A stretch of 38,305 bases of DNA from positions 1 through 38,305 of the forward strand of contig CATKHK010000163.1 in NCBI GenBank assembly GCA_949751835.1, read 5' to 3'. This DNA comes from Blepharisma japonicum. Taxonomy: Eukaryota > Ciliophora > Heterotrichea > Heterotrichida > Blepharismidae. Below, piece by piece: positions 1-10,534 of this stretch. The stretch's first letter is position 1. Every line of letters starts with the position of its first letter. The notes under the pieces are model-generated. The model saw only the letters and a list, made by a program, of their open reading frames with translations, had not been told where the DNA came from and did no database searches. Position numbers and translations under genes: made by a program.

Positions 1-127
1 TGGAAAATTTAATAGAGTTTTATATGATATTGAATTTAAAGAAGTTATTTTAGATAAAACCATAAATAATCAAGCTCTCAGATCTTTTCTGATGGAAAAG
101 CAAAATTCAATCAACTTATACTTGCCA
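1..127. repeat. Direct terminal repeat, left copy
   Basis: Bases 1-127 are identical to bases 38179-38305. The match is exact over 127 bases and stops only at the contig end. A 127-base exact overlap equals the largest k-mer commonly used in short-read assemblers, so it most likely marks a closed assembly graph path (circular contig) rather than a biological terminal repeat. Confidence 0.97.
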
Positions 128-148
128 AACAAAAAACCTCAGCAGTAA
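2..148 (+). other. Open tail of 48 codons, possible 3' end of a gene or a gene remnant
   Basis: This frame is open from the contig start to TAA at 146-148. It also has an in-frame stop just upstream when read across the circular junction (38162-38164). It has no good start except an ATG at 92. The peptide contains ALRSFL...NLYL, which loosely recalls the first helices of an RGS domain, but the match is too short to name. It could be the last exon of a gene whose upstream splice is not visible, or a remnant. Bases 149-488 (340 nt) are AT-rich and hold nothing else that I recognise. Confidence 0.2.
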
Positions 149-488
149 GGGGCCTTATATTTAGAGGGTAGGCTTGATAAATAAAAGTTGTCAAACTCTT
201 CTTTTACTAGCAGATAATTTCAGATTCTACTGCAATAAGTTTATATATTGCTGATATTGTATAGTATAAGATATAGTAAATCCTGACAAATTATATTGCC
301 TAAAATTGTATCAATAATTTGCAATTAAAGCTATTGAGGATCCTTGCTAAATTTTTTGAAATAATTATAATTTAATTCATGCTGAATTCTGTTTGCATTA
401 AATATTATAATATTCACTTATTGGAGAATTAAATATAATTCATTCAAATAAAAGAAATAAATAAATTTAATGCTTGAAGAAATGATAA

Positions 489-1595
489 TTAATTGAAAAC
501 CATCCAAAAAATTAATGACAAAGAGCCTATAAGCATAGACCCACTCTGCCCAACAAGTGATCCATGTGGGTTTTTGTTAATTGTATGCATGTACCTATGC
601 GCCAGCTGAAAATAATCAGAGTTTATCATCGTCTCTATACAATAATCATTTTCTTGAATATCGACATACTTTACCACAGTTTCCCTCAAAAACATCAGCT
701 TATATGCGTCATTTTCTCTCCAATTATCCAAAATACACGCCTGGTGGTGCCTTCTCATTGTATTGCATTTTTTAATTTCATCAGATCTATATCACTTCGT
801 CAATTGTCCTAAATAATCCAAATATTCATCATCTCCAGGTAATATTCCACAGAATTTTTTCCCTTTAGGGTTAATGCCACAGTGGCATCCTGGGCTCAGA
901 GACACCCCAGAAATAGTATCAACTTTTGATATACATTCTTCATCAGTGTTGCATATGACTGGATTTTTTTTATTTTTTCCTAAATAGCTCAAGCAGTAAT
1001 GCTTATTTTCTGTTGAATTTGTAAAACAATATGAAGATTCACATAGGAAATTAGAGTTGCTGATACATTGAGAAACTTCTTTATTGATCTTTATGCTTAA
1101 ATATTTTCTGCAAATTCCTCCATCACAGCCAGAGCCATTTTCACATTCATAATCATTTGCACAGCCTTGAACGCCATCTGAGAACTGCTTAACACAGATT
1201 TTTTGGTTGTTACAGAACGCTCCGGGCTCGCAAAAATGTGAGTCACTGCAGAATCCGAAGACTGGGCTTCCTTGGCAGACGTTTTCGACACATTCACCAA
1301 TATAATTATATTTGCAGTCATCAGTAGTCCGGCAGCTTTCACCAGGCCACTTTAAGGACGATTTTGTTTTGGCTTGGGGAAGAGAGCAGGTAGCATTTTT
1401 TCCGGTAACTGGGCTGCAGTAATATGTAATATCGTTTTGGCAAGAGTGAAGCCAGTATCTGTCTGATTCAGCTTCGTAGAAGGAGCAAGTATCGTCGACA
1501 AATTTTTGAGATTGAAGCTTGCAGGAGTAGGCGGGGCAGGTTTCCAAAGAAATTACAGGAGATGTGCTAAGAAGGGAGAGAAATAGGAATATCAT
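489..1595 (-). CDS. Cysteine-rich secreted, probably GPI-anchored surface protein
   Basis: The 368-residue protein ends in TAA. It is read through one TGA (as Trp), which joins the Cys-rich part to its C-terminal tail. Residues 1-17 are a clear signal peptide (MIFLFLSLLSTSPVIS). The mature part holds more than 25 cysteines in spaced pairs (for example GESCRTTDDC and GFCSDSHFC), like the disulfide-rich Dickkopf-N-like or EGF-like modules common in ciliate surface proteins. The last 20 residues are hydrophobic after a small-residue stretch (GSLVGQSGS), which suggests a GPI attachment signal or a single membrane anchor. It is transcribed away from the gene at 1812. The family assignment is loose and the function unknown; secretion is well supported. 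Confidence 0.8.
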
Positions 1596-1811
1596 TTTTA
1601 TTGGTTTCTACATTAAATGGTATGCAAGTCATATATTTTATTAGTAGTGCTTATATAAATAACTTATTGAGTTTTGTTGGAAATTGTAATTAAGATTTAT
1701 ATTTTTATGATAATAAGATTATTATTTAATTTTCAAAGGAAATAGTAGGATTGATTTATAAGAGTTTTGGATTTTCCTTTTATTATTTCTTAATTTTTAA
1801 CTTTTATAAAT

Positions 1812-2276
1812 ATGGCTGCCGAAATTCTATTCGGAACTAGATCTCTAAGAATTCCAGTTGAAAAAGCATGGAGAATGAAAGGTGGCATCCCAATGCGCCA
1901 AGCTACAATAGAAGAAAGGCTTGAATACATAAAAAAAGTTAAAGAAGATCTAAATTTAGAAAGTTTTTTAAGACATAGCACTCGCCAAATGTCAGCAGGC
2001 ACTCAAAGATTCCAAAATTACCCAGTTTTCCATGTAAATCCAAGAAGAGCCCCTATAATAGCAAACCCAGGTGCTATTTCTTTAGAAGTTGAAGACTCCC
2101 ATGGAAACCCACTCACTCCTCGTGTTGATAACCCAATGGATTACGTAACAGATGAAATAAGAGATTACTTCAAGAGAAAGAATATCAATATTGACCTATA
2201 CTACTCTCATGATGAAAATCAAGAAGGGCCTAAAAAACGTGATAAAAAGACTCCAATAAACTCTAACCTCAAATAA
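1812..2276 (+). CDS. Conserved-looking hypothetical protein, 154 aa
   Basis: An uninterrupted ATG-to-TAA frame with coding-like composition, starting right after an AT-rich 216-bp spacer shared with the divergent gene upstream. The protein is soluble and basic. It has a charged N-terminal helix (TIEERLEYIKKVKED) and a proline-rich middle (VFHVNPRRAPIIANPG). A final Lys/Asp-rich tail looks disordered. No signal peptide, membrane segment or known motif is visible, and I do not recognise the family. The next gene (PP2C) starts 143 bp downstream on the same strand, but nothing links the two functionally. Confidence 0.7.
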   Translation: MAAEILFGTRSLRIPVEKAWRMKGGIPMRQATIEERLEYIKKVKEDLNLESFLRHSTRQMSAGTQRFQNYPVFHVNPRRAPIIANPGAISLEVEDSHGNPLTPRVDNPMDYVTDEIRDYFKRKNINIDLYYSHDENQEGPKKRDKKTPINSNLK

Positions 2277-2419
2277 ATTAGGATTATTAGCCAAAACCTA
2301 TTTTCCTTAAAAATTTACCTAAGTATATCGTATTAGTCTAATTAAATCCTATAAATTCTTCTTATCAGCTTAAAATTTCTCACCACCGATATAAATATTA
2401 TAAATTAAAATATTAGACA

Positions 2420-3349
2420 ATGGGACCTTATTTGTCAGCTCCTAAAAGAGATAAACGTAAAGTTTCAGGCGAAAACCAAAGGTTACGATTCGCCTCAAGT
2501 GAAATGCAAGGCTGAAGGAACTCAATGGAAGACGCCAAGCTTACCAACGTCCAGCTGGACTCAAATACTTCAATATTTGGAGTATTTGACGGACACGGAG
2601 GCAGTGAGGTCGCTGAATTCGTATCCCGGCACTTTAGTCGGCAGCTTCTATTAACCCCTGCTTATAGGGAAGGCAGACTAGAAGACGCCCTACGAGAAAC
2701 CTTTTTACGAATGGATGAACTGTTGAATACTATTGAAGCTAAGCGTGAACTTGTAAGAATTTCCAGGAACCTTCCGAATAACTACCCTGTCGAGCCTGAC
2801 GACAGCTTAATGGCTGGCTGCACAGCTGTTGTATCATTAGTAAGAGGAAACCAGCTAATTGTAGCCCACGCTGGAGACTCGCGTTGCGTTTTGTGTAGAG
2901 AAGAGAGGGCTTTGGAAATAACCCGAGACCATAAGCCAGACTTACCAGAAGAAAGAACAAGGATTATTCGAGCAGGAGGGAATATTGTGGATGGAAGAAT
3001 TATGGGGAATCTTAATTTAAGCAGATCTATAGGAGATTTGGAATATAAAAAGAACGCATCGCTACCACCTCAGGACCAAATAATAACGGCTTATCCAGAT
3101 GTGAGGAGAGAAACTATTACAGAAAATGATGAATTTTTTATTTTGGCGTGTGATGGGGTGTGGGAGATGCTAAATTCACAACAAGCAATAGATTTTGTGC
3201 ATAAAAAAATAAAAAGTAAACCGATTACTGTTATTGCAGATGAAATGCTGGATAGGTGTCTAGCAAGAGATGTCTCGAGCAGTGGAGGACTGGGATGTGA
3301 TAATATGACGGCAATCATAGTTGCTTTCAATCATCCTTTAGGTCAATAA
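2420..3349 (+). CDS. Protein phosphatase 2C (PPM-type Ser/Thr phosphatase)
   Basis: A 309-residue Mg/Mn-dependent phosphatase covering one complete PP2C domain. Motifs are in order: QGWRNSMEDA (29-38), FDGHGG (56-61, metal Asp57), GDSR (152-155), DHKPD (170-174), NLSRSIGD (199-206), ACDGVWE (243-249, metal Asp) and CDNMT (293-297, metal Asp). Trp32 in the first motif is encoded by TGA; Trp is the family consensus there, which makes this one of the best proofs of the UGA=Trp code. The start at 2420 gives MGPYLS, a Gly2 N-terminus typical of N-myristoylated ciliate and protist PP2Cs, so membrane attachment is likely (inferred). No intron is needed. It acts on phospho-Ser/Thr substrates that cannot be told from sequence. 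Confidence 0.95.
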
Positions 3350-3622
3350 TAATTATAATTATTGCATTTTAACTGTAGATTAATATTTTTTATTACTGTA
3401 TATTTTGATAATTTAATTAAAATCAATAATCTAGGATAATAATGAGCTGAGTGTTCTTTTTAATGAAATTATTTATCTAATAAATCCAGAGATGCCATTT
3501 TCAATGATTTTACCCTCTTTAATAGGCGAAAGCTTTAAGTTTTATTGGGCAAAGAAAGCAAGCATTATTATTAATAAGTGCTGAATTTTATTTTATATCA
3601 GACTATATAATATATTTATAGA

Positions 3623-4444
3623 ATGCTCCATAGCTCAACAACACTAAAACCTCGAGATTATATTTCTCGAAAAACAAAAATTTGAGAAAAATACAAAGAG
3701 CCTTTATCTGCATTCCGATCTCGTAGAATAGAAGAGTTTGCAAGACACAAAGGTAAATTAGCAAAGCAAAAGCAAACAGAAATAAAATTAAAAAAGATAA
3801 TAAGTAAAAATACAATAAGAGAAGCAATGAAGGCGTGTAATAAAAAATGCGAAGAAAGCAGGAAAAAAAAGGAAAAAGCTGAAAAATACTTAAAAAGAGT
3901 TGAAGATTGAGAAAATTTTGTAATAGAAAACAATGGGAAGATAAATGAGGCAGAATCCATATTTAAAAGACTTTTGTTAAACATATTAGAAAATGAAAAG
4001 AGCATATTTGACTGATTAAGAATTCAAATAAATAATGAAGTTTATTGGCAGTTGTTTTCACAAATTGAAACTGCAAAAACTATTCGTGATAATATTACGA
4101 TTGAAATTAAAACAAGGGCTGAGAAATTAGTGCCGGAATATCTAAGATACTTAGAGAAATTTATTAAAAAAGGAATGAATGAAATAATTGCTGAAAAGGA
4201 GGCTCAAAAGACGATTGAAGCAAAAAAAAGAGAAGCTAATGATGATATAAAACAAGCCAAAATTATTTTTAATAAATTCAATAGTGCAATCAAAACTAAG
4301 CAAGCTGAAGTAAAAACATTTTTAGCTCTTGCAAATCTCTTTTGGGCAAAAAAGAAAGAAAATATTGAGGAAGCTGAGCAAAAAATGCTGAAAACTTTAG
4401 AATCCTTTCCTCACTGCAGTTGCTTGAGTAAGTGCAATAATTAA
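3623..4444 (+). CDS. Lysine-rich coiled-coil protein, 273 aa, function unknown
   Basis: The frame runs from ATG 3623 to TAA and reads three TGA codons as Trp (IWEKYKEP, EDWENF, FDWLRI). The product is almost entirely helical and Lys/Glu-rich, with heptad-like stretches from about residue 40 to 250, and ends in a short Cys/His cluster (FPHCSCLSKC). There is no signal peptide or membrane segment. Long open frames on the opposite strand here are mirror images of the Lys/Glu codons. I do not recognise the family; structural or cytoskeletal roles are common for such ciliate proteins but are not shown here. Confidence 0.75.
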
Positions 4445-4606
4445 ATATGCAGTTTGTGGATAATAATTGCATTTTATTTTAATTTAAAAAAATATTTTAA
4501 ATACCTCAGACATCATTCACCTTATTTCCAAATATTTTTCTTATAAGTGTCCTTATAGCTTTAGCTTTTATGAATTCTCACTTAATTTAAAGAGAAAAAC
4601 CGGGAA

Positions 4607-5800
4607 ATGGAGCGAAATATACCTCTTCATATAGAAAGGCTCGTATATGAATTAGAGCATTCTAAAGAAGTCGAAGAAACATTGCTAAGTGCCACAAATT
4701 TGCTAGGAAAAGATGTGACACTCTTGCAAATTTATACTCAGCTGGGGTTTTGTATAGAAACAAATAAGTTCTTAAGATCTCCGACCCTGAATCAAGCATT
4801 ATCATTAATTTCTCAAGAATATGGTCTTCCCTACCACCAAACTTCTATTGACAGCTTCCTTGCTAATACACCTCCAAAGGTAAGTGATGCTGATTCAGAC
4901 TTGCGCCGAGAAATGTTGCGAACTTTTTATGAACAAGGAATTAACGAAATTGCATCAGGATCAGAATTAGGGCTAGAGCCTTCAGCGGAGCCACCATTAG
5001 CAAGTGCATGGGACTGTTTTAGTGTTTTGCCTAAGCAAATACAATTTTCTACCCCAAAACCGAGAAGACTTCACCATAGTCCAAGTACACAAGCAACTAA
5101 ATTTTTTACCCCGTCTTCAGTAAACTCAACTCCTTATTCAGAGTGTGGGTCAGAATTTGAGACCCCAAAATCTACTAAAGGACTTAGGTATTTAACAACA
5201 CTAGTAAGGCAACTTGTATGCAAGCATCAGCCGACTTCTTTTAAAGATGTGGCTTTAAAATTAATTGATGAGCTAATTGATACTGAAGGTGTTGATAGAA
5301 TAAAAGAAGAGAAAAATATAAGGAGAAGGGTTTATGATGCTATAAATGTTCTTATTGCTGCAGGAGTTTTAGAACGTGATGAAAAAAATGTTCGATGAAA
5401 AGCAGAATTTAATGTTGGGGAATTAGTAGAAAAAAGAGAGTTTTTAGAAAAAAGAAAGAGAGAAATTGACACAAAAAGACTTGAATTTAAAGAAATTTTG
5501 AATAAATATTTAGCGATTCAGAATTTGATAAATAGAAACACAATCAATCCGAAAGGAGAACCTGCCCTTCAATTTCCTTTTTTATTGGTATCCACATCAG
5601 ATTCACCTACAAATTCTATGTCAATTAAAGTAAATTCTTCAGCGACTGCACTTGATTTAAAATTTGCTGAAGCTATCACAATGTTTGGAGATATGGATGT
5701 CTTGATTTCTCTAAAAATGCATAAAATCAAGCCTTCGCTGCTGCGGCATTTTCTTCCTAGCAGAGAATTATTGAATTATTGCACACCTTATTTTCCTTAA
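4607..5800 (+). CDS. DP-type transcription factor, partner of E2F
   Basis: 397 residues, read through one TGA (Trp264). The winged-helix DNA-binding domain spans about 190-270 and contains IRRRVYDAINVL (about 238-249), the signature of the DP/E2F family. It is followed by a DP-type sequence in which VRWKAEF parallels the IKWIGL of animal DP1. Residues 275-320 form the leucine-rich dimerisation coiled coil ending in IQNLINRN, which parallels IAFKNLVQRN in DP1. The rest resembles the DP marked-box region. DP proteins pair with E2F to control S-phase genes in the nucleus. The N-terminal 180 residues are ciliate-specific and partly Ser/Thr/Pro-rich. I prefer DP over E2F because of this coiled-coil match. 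Confidence 0.88.
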
Positions 5801-6447
5801 TTTATAAAATAAATAAGATAAAATATAGCTGAATTTTAGTTTTGAGATAAATAGAAAAGAGAATGATTCAGTACGCAGGCTGGAAATTTTCAGTGAAAGG
5901 AAATAAGATGGATTTGCAAAAGAATGAAAGCATTATAATTGTGCTGACACATTTATGATAAAATCTTTATGATATTTATAAATGGCTGTAATTTAATATA
6001 TAAATCATTTATTAAAATCTGTTAGGATAGTCTTAATTCTATTTATTCCCCTAGCAAGTAATTAAATATACGCTCTGCATCAAGGGCAATTTATTCTTTT
6101 TTGATGATGTAGCAGGTATAAAATGCAGTCATGCTCACAATCTGTTTAAATTAGGTTAGAAATATTTTCAAGAAATATCAAACAAACATTGAAGCATAAA
6201 TTTTCTTTGGCAAGATGATATTTATGCCTGAATCATTCCAAAATAGGAGTGAAAACACAAAATATATGACAAAACCTAGGCAAAATAAGTCGAAAATAAT
6301 AACAATCATGCAAATCCTACTAATATTATTAATTAAGAAAAATAATAGCAATTTTAGATTATGCATATTTAATTAAGATAATTTTATTTTACTAAAATTG
6401 CATTAATTCCAGCATTTAATTAAAGATGGTGCTGCCTTACACCAAAA
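5801..6447. other. Intergenic stretch with one doubtful small membrane ORF
   Basis: AT-rich spacer between two convergent genes. The only open frame worth noting is on the minus strand at 6151-6366: 71 codons with one TGA read as Trp, very hydrophobic (Phe/Ile/Leu-rich), ending in TAA. Its composition follows the local AT content, so chance is likely. A plus-strand ATG at 5863 opens only about 32 codons. No RNA gene or repeat was recognised. Confidence 0.4.
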
Positions 6448-6951
6448 TTAAGATTCTTTACATAGTGTGCTGCTGATTTCAGAAGAGCATTCCATAATTC
6501 TTGGAGTATAATAAATAGCAATCACAATTACTAATAACCATGGGAAATTAGTGTATTTGAAAAGAAATCTGGGAATTAAAATCCATTTTTCCCATTCAGC
6601 AGACATTTGAAAAAGATTAAAAAAATTAATCATTTCTATCATTTTGATATTCTCTTTAGAGTTGGTATCTTCTTTAAAAAGTGCCATAATGAACGATATA
6701 GGACTTCTGCAGACAGGGCAAATTCAATTCCAATGTGCGTAAATTAATTTCAAAATGCAACTTGCACAAAATTTATGCCCACAATTGAGAACAGTAAACC
6801 ATTTCTTTTCCTCTGGACAAATGATACAATCATTAGGCTCGTTATAGATTTTTGAAATTTCCGATTTTATCCTCACATGTGATTTATAGAAAAATGCAAG
6901 GACTGTCCAGATCAGAGCAAAATATAAAAGATCATTTCCGAAAATGGTCAT
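6448..6951 (-). CDS. Membrane-anchored RING finger protein (probable E3 ubiquitin ligase)
   Basis: 167 residues. A complete C3HC4 RING is made of C42, C45, C57, H59, C62, C65, C78 and C81. The Trp just before the last Cys pair (HWNWICPVC) is encoded by TGA, so under the standard code the RING would be cut in half. One hydrophobic segment precedes the RING (about 7-22, LLYFALIWTVLAFF) and one follows it (about 134-149, FPWLLVIVIAIYY). The ring would therefore face the cytosol from an intracellular membrane. The layout resembles RNF170-like ER ligases, but that assignment is tentative. The gene is divergent from the WD40 gene at 7159, with 207 bp between them. Confidence 0.82.
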
Positions 6952-7158
6952 TATGTTTATATTGTAGAATTATATTATTCTCTAATTAAATCTGATTTAA
7001 AAACGAAAATTTATTACTGAGAATTTGTATGAATTTAATAATATGATTTTTATCCTTGGATTTTCAAATTTAAACTATTTTTGTCGAAAAATGAGAGTCT
7101 TCAGATTAAAATGGTAAATAATTATATAGTTAAAATTTATTATTTATGTAATAAATAA

Positions 7159-8256
7159 ATGGAATATTTAGGTGAGGTCGTCATATCAACATCCAAAGAC
7201 GATCCCAATATTTATATTTGGGAGCCTCCCACATTATCACTCCTCGCTCACTTCACCGAAACCATTTCTCTACACAAGCAAAGCTTAGCTCTCTCTAATA
7301 ACACAATAATTGCCCCTCAAGGCCACAAATCATTAATCAATTATTACAGATTTGGCAAAGAAGCTCCAGAAAAAAAATCCTCGACCCTTGAGCAAGTTTC
7401 TGCAATAATCAGCTACAATTGGATGATTCTGGCTGGAACAGTCCAAGGTCAACTTATGCTATGGGACATTAATACAGGGGTGTTAATGCATATATGGAAG
7501 CCTCACTTTAATAAAGTCACTGCCTTACAAATAATCGAAGGGTTTTTTATCAGCGCCAGCGAAGATGCCTCTATACAAGTTTTCGCAGTTTCCCAAGTTT
7601 TGGGTGGAAATTATATGCCTTTTAGGAATTTTTCTCAGCATTTAATGCCTATCACAGATATGGCTGTGTTAGGGACAAGCATTTTTTCATGCTCCAGAGA
7701 TCGGTCATTTAAAGTGTACAGAAATTGGGAATTTTTCTACGAAAAATTCGTAAATTGTCCATTAAATACAATTGAAGTGAGCGAACAAGGGAATAATAAA
7801 CTTTATGTAGCTGGAGATGATGGGAAAGTTTATTTTAATAGAAATAATGAAATTTTAAGCTGGGATATTGACGAAAAGCCTATCACAAATTTAGTCCTCA
7901 CCTCAAATGAACAATTTTTATTAGCCTCAACCGACAAAATTTTTGTTTTAAATCCACAAACTGGCCAAAAAATAAAAACTTTTAAATTACACAAAGGCGA
8001 AGTTGTCAGTTTATTTTGCATACCAAGGCCAAGTGATTTTACAGCCCAAATCCTCACACATCAGCCAATAAAGATCCTTCAAAAACAGCTGGAAGGGGAG
8101 CCTGATACAATAGGATTTGAATTCCAGAGGAAAAAATTCGAGCCAAATGAAGAAAATAAAGAAGAACAAAATATAGTAGCGAATTCTGAAGAAATTGAAA
8201 GGCTTAATCAAATCAATGGGAATTTATATAGACTTTGGATAGAACATTGCATTTAA
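7159..8256 (+). CDS. WD40 protein of the WDR18/IPI3 type
   Basis: 365 residues, one exon. Repeats with WD-type ends are visible (IYIWEPP, LMLWDINTG, SIQVFAVSQ, FKVYRNWEF, KIFVLNPQTG), giving a single propeller over about residues 1-290. A charged C-terminal extension ends in a helix (EEIERLNQINGNLYRLW). The N-terminus and the segment HLMPITDMAVLG...SRDRSFKVYR resemble animal WDR18 (SHHALPITDLHCG...SLDQTVKLWE), the homolog of yeast IPI3, a Rix1-complex subunit in 60S ribosome and ITS2 processing in the nucleus. The C-terminal helix also fits that family. Other WD40 families remain possible. Confidence 0.72.
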   Translation: MEYLGEVVISTSKDDPNIYIWEPPTLSLLAHFTETISLHKQSLALSNNTIIAPQGHKSLINYYRFGKEAPEKKSSTLEQVSAIISYNWMILAGTVQGQLMLWDINTGVLMHIWKPHFNKVTALQIIEGFFISASEDASIQVFAVSQVLGGNYMPFRNFSQHLMPITDMAVLGTSIFSCSRDRSFKVYRNWEFFYEKFVNCPLNTIEVSEQGNNKLYVAGDDGKVYFNRNNEILSWDIDEKPITNLVLTSNEQFLLASTDKIFVLNPQTGQKIKTFKLHKGEVVSLFCIPRPSDFTAQILTHQPIKILQKQLEGEPDTIGFEFQRKKFEPNEENKEEQNIVANSEEIERLNQINGNLYRLWIEHCI

Positions 8257-8311
8257 TTAAATAGAAAAGTGCTTATTAATTTCATATGATAAAGGCGGGA
8301 TTATAATTAAA

Positions 8312-8725
8312 ATGGAAGAAGATAACTCTCTAAGCCCTTTGAAGAGACAAAGAACAGAGCTAGAAGGTGCAATTGTGCATGAAAATAAAATATGTAAACT
8401 GAGCCCAGGGAGCAGTGAAAGTTATTCTGAATATAGAACTCCGCCTGAATTTCCTTCAGATGAGAAGAAGTTTAAATTGTCGCCGAAAGAAGAAAATGAG
8501 ACTGATGTTGGTGATGAAATGGAGATACATCACGAAGAACAAAAAAATTTGGATTCAACTGAAATTATGGCTTCACAAAATAAGCTAACAGATGAATCCC
8601 AGACTCCAACTGAGATATTTGGTGAAACTAGCGATATAGCGGATCTTAAAGATGTCCCTAAGCAAGAAGAAACCACAATAATTATCGATGGACATATAAT
8701 CAAAGTGACACTTAATAAACCTTAA
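8312..8725 (+). CDS. Acidic, disordered hypothetical protein, 137 aa
   Basis: ATG-to-TAA frame 55 bp downstream of the WD40 gene on the same strand. It is rich in Glu, Asp, Ser and Pro and has three SP motifs near the N-terminus (LSPLKRQR, LSPGSS, LSPKEE). LSPLKRQR could be a phosphorylated nuclear localisation signal. The last 15 residues (TIIIDGHIIKVTLNK) form a short beta-prone segment that may be a binding peptide. I recognise no domain. Coding status rests on the open frame and on composition that differs from the spacers. Confidence 0.6.
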   Translation: MEEDNSLSPLKRQRTELEGAIVHENKICKLSPGSSESYSEYRTPPEFPSDEKKFKLSPKEENETDVGDEMEIHHEEQKNLDSTEIMASQNKLTDESQTPTEIFGETSDIADLKDVPKQEETTIIIDGHIIKVTLNKP

Positions 8726-8823
8726 AATGGATTTTCCGTAAACTAAAAATCATATGTTAAAATAAATTATTCCTAAGCTTTTGTCTCTATCGCAATTTTG
8801 AATTCTGTCTAATTAATAATTAT

Positions 8824-9600
8824 ATGCAGAAGCCACACCAGCACCTCAGAAACAAAAGCGACCAATTACAAAATAACGCAAAGCCAAAATTTAAACTCGA
8901 CTTAAAACATTCTTTAATTTCTCCCAATTCCAAATTTATAGGGCTGACTAATAGAGATTGAAATAATTCCCCTTACGCAACTATTAAAACCCAAAAACTT
9001 CGTAAAATCAGTTCAAATTTGCCAACTCAGCGCAGCAATTCTCCAGCAAATCCAGAATTTTTGACTGTTCAGACAACCAAACACCACAAGGCCAGCTCAG
9101 CTTTTAACTTTATTATAGGAGATTCTCCTATACAAAGCAATAGCCCATCCCCAATTAAACTTCTGAAAAATTCCTCCTCTGGGCTTTATGTATTTAATGA
9201 TACAAAACAAGTTCAAGACTTAAGCACGGTGAGGATGCCAAATAATGGAGATTTTTCTGAAATGACAGCTGATCTCATAGAGAAACTGAAAAAGTCTGAA
9301 AACGCCAGTAATGAAGAAAAGTATCAAATTGTTAATTCAGTTTTTGATACAGTTATACAGCTTGATAAACCTTTTGGAGCTTTATTAATGAAAATCAAAG
9401 AGTCTTATGAGAGCCTGCATCATGAAAAAGCTACTTTAAATGACATAAAAATCAAGTCAAAAACTCCGACTCCAACAGCCTTTAATTTGCCCAAGCTGCA
9501 ACTATCAAGAAAAAACTCTCAAGACTTCCAAGATGAATTTATGCAGCATTTAGATGAGTTTTCAGATAGCTGGAGAAAAGCAATTATCGACGGAAGATAA
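8824..9600 (+). CDS. Ser/Thr-rich protein with a C-terminal helical region, 258 aa
   Basis: The frame starts at ATG 8824 and reads one TGA as Trp (NRDWNNSPY). The N-terminal 130 residues are low-complexity and rich in Asn, Ser and Pro, with many SP sites (NSPANP, DSPIQS, PSPIKL). From about 135 to 210 the sequence becomes helical (EMTADLIEKLKKSEN; VFDTVIQLDKPFGALLMKIKESYE). The segment LDKPFGALLMKIKESYE is the most conserved-looking part and recalls ciliate coiled-coil proteins, but I cannot name the family. It ends 35 bp from the convergent DDRGK gene. Confidence 0.65.
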
Positions 9601-9635
9601 TTTCATGTTTATTCTCAATAATTATCATAAAAATA

Positions 9636-10496
9636 TTAATTCCCTTTTCTCTCTTCTTTATCATCCTGTTCTAGTATCTCTACAAGCGCTCTTTCTTCAG
9701 CCTGGATTTTCGCTTTGTCTTCTTCTGTAGGATCCAGCCTTACGAGCCTATTTCCTTCATTACAAAGCTCGGCTCGTGACACCCTGCCTCTTTTTTCAAT
9801 GTATTTTTTGACAGCTAGAAACTCTTCTTCTGTGATATAAATGTATTTCCCTCTCTCGTCTTTTATGCCATTAATCCATCCACCCTTTTCTAAGTCATCT
9901 AGTCTTGATACAGCTGTTTTTCCGTCCAGGCCAAATTCAGAAGCTAGTTCTTCAACCATCACGACTTTTCTCATTTTAATGAAATCAATGAATTTTTTCA
10001 AATCATACCCAGCTTCTTCAGCTTCTTCTCCTCCTTCATCAACTGCAAACATATCTTTCCATTTTGCATACTCCTCTTCTTCTTTTTTCTGTTTTTCCTC
10101 CTCAATCTTCTTCAGCCTCTCTTCTTCTTCCTTTTCTTTTTCCTCTCTTTCTTTTTCCTTCTCTAAATATTTTGCATTTTTTTCATTCTGCCTCTGCAGC
10201 TTTTCTTCATAAGCTTGTTTTTTCGCTTCTCTCTGTGCTTTTTTCTCTTCTTTTTTCGCTAATTTAGCTGCTTCTCTTCTCGATAACTCCGATTTCTCGT
10301 CATCTTCTTCAGTCTTTTCTTCTGATTCAATCTCTTCTGCATGCTTTTGTCTTAATTTTAAATTCATCCTGCCCTGCGCCTTTTTTTCTACCTCTTGAGG
10401 CTGCACAACTGGTCCTGATTTCTGTTTAAGCGCCCAAAAGCCTATAGCTCCTATCACAATTGTCAATAAAAGGACACTAATAGCTTCAATAATCAT
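9636..10496 (-). CDS. DDRGK1: DDRGK domain protein (UFBP1), UFM1 pathway
   Basis: 286 residues, one exon. An N-terminal membrane anchor (about 5-25, ISVLLLTIVIGAIGFWAL) is followed by a very charged coiled coil (about 40-165, Lys/Glu repeats). The DDRGK winged-helix domain covers about 165-265. Within it, IKDERGKYIYITEEE matches IDDRGKFIYITPEE of animal DDRGK1, and RGRVSRAELCNEGNRL matches RGRVSIAELAQASNSL. DDRGK1/UFBP1 sits in the ER membrane and recruits the UFL1 ligase to UFMylate ribosomal and ER targets. Its presence implies a UFM1 system in this organism. The gene is divergent from the small gene at 10535 across only 38 bp. Confidence 0.93.
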   Translation of the reverse strand: MIIEAISVLLLTIVIGAIGFWALKQKSGPVVQPQEVEKKAQGRMNLKLRQKHAEEIESEEKTEEDDEKSELSRREAAKLAKKEEKKAQREAKKQAYEEKLQRQNEKNAKYLEKEKEREEKEKEEEERLKKIEEEKQKKEEEEYAKWKDMFAVDEGGEEAEEAGYDLKKFIDFIKMRKVVMVEELASEFGLDGKTAVSRLDDLEKGGWINGIKDERGKYIYITEEEFLAVKKYIEKRGRVSRAELCNEGNRLVRLDPTEEDKAKIQAEERALVEILEQDDKEERKGN

Positions 10497-10534
10497 ATAT
10501 AAATATGGAATAATAATTCCTTATTATCTTTAAA
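10497..10534. promoter_or_regulatory. 38-bp spacer between two divergent start codons
   Basis: The whole space between the ATGs of DDRGK1 (minus) and the gene at 10535 (plus) is 38 AT-rich bases. Any core promoter for both genes must lie here or overlap the coding starts. No TATA-type motif can be told apart from the background. Confidence 0.4.

Noticed and set aside
3603-4005. Minus-strand hydrophobic frames
   Set aside because: Mirror of the Lys/Glu-rich coiled-coil gene on the plus strand; Phe/Leu/Ser richness comes from the complementary codons.
9841-10267. Plus-strand Ser/Phe-rich frames
   Set aside because: Antisense of the Lys/Glu coiled coil of DDRGK1.
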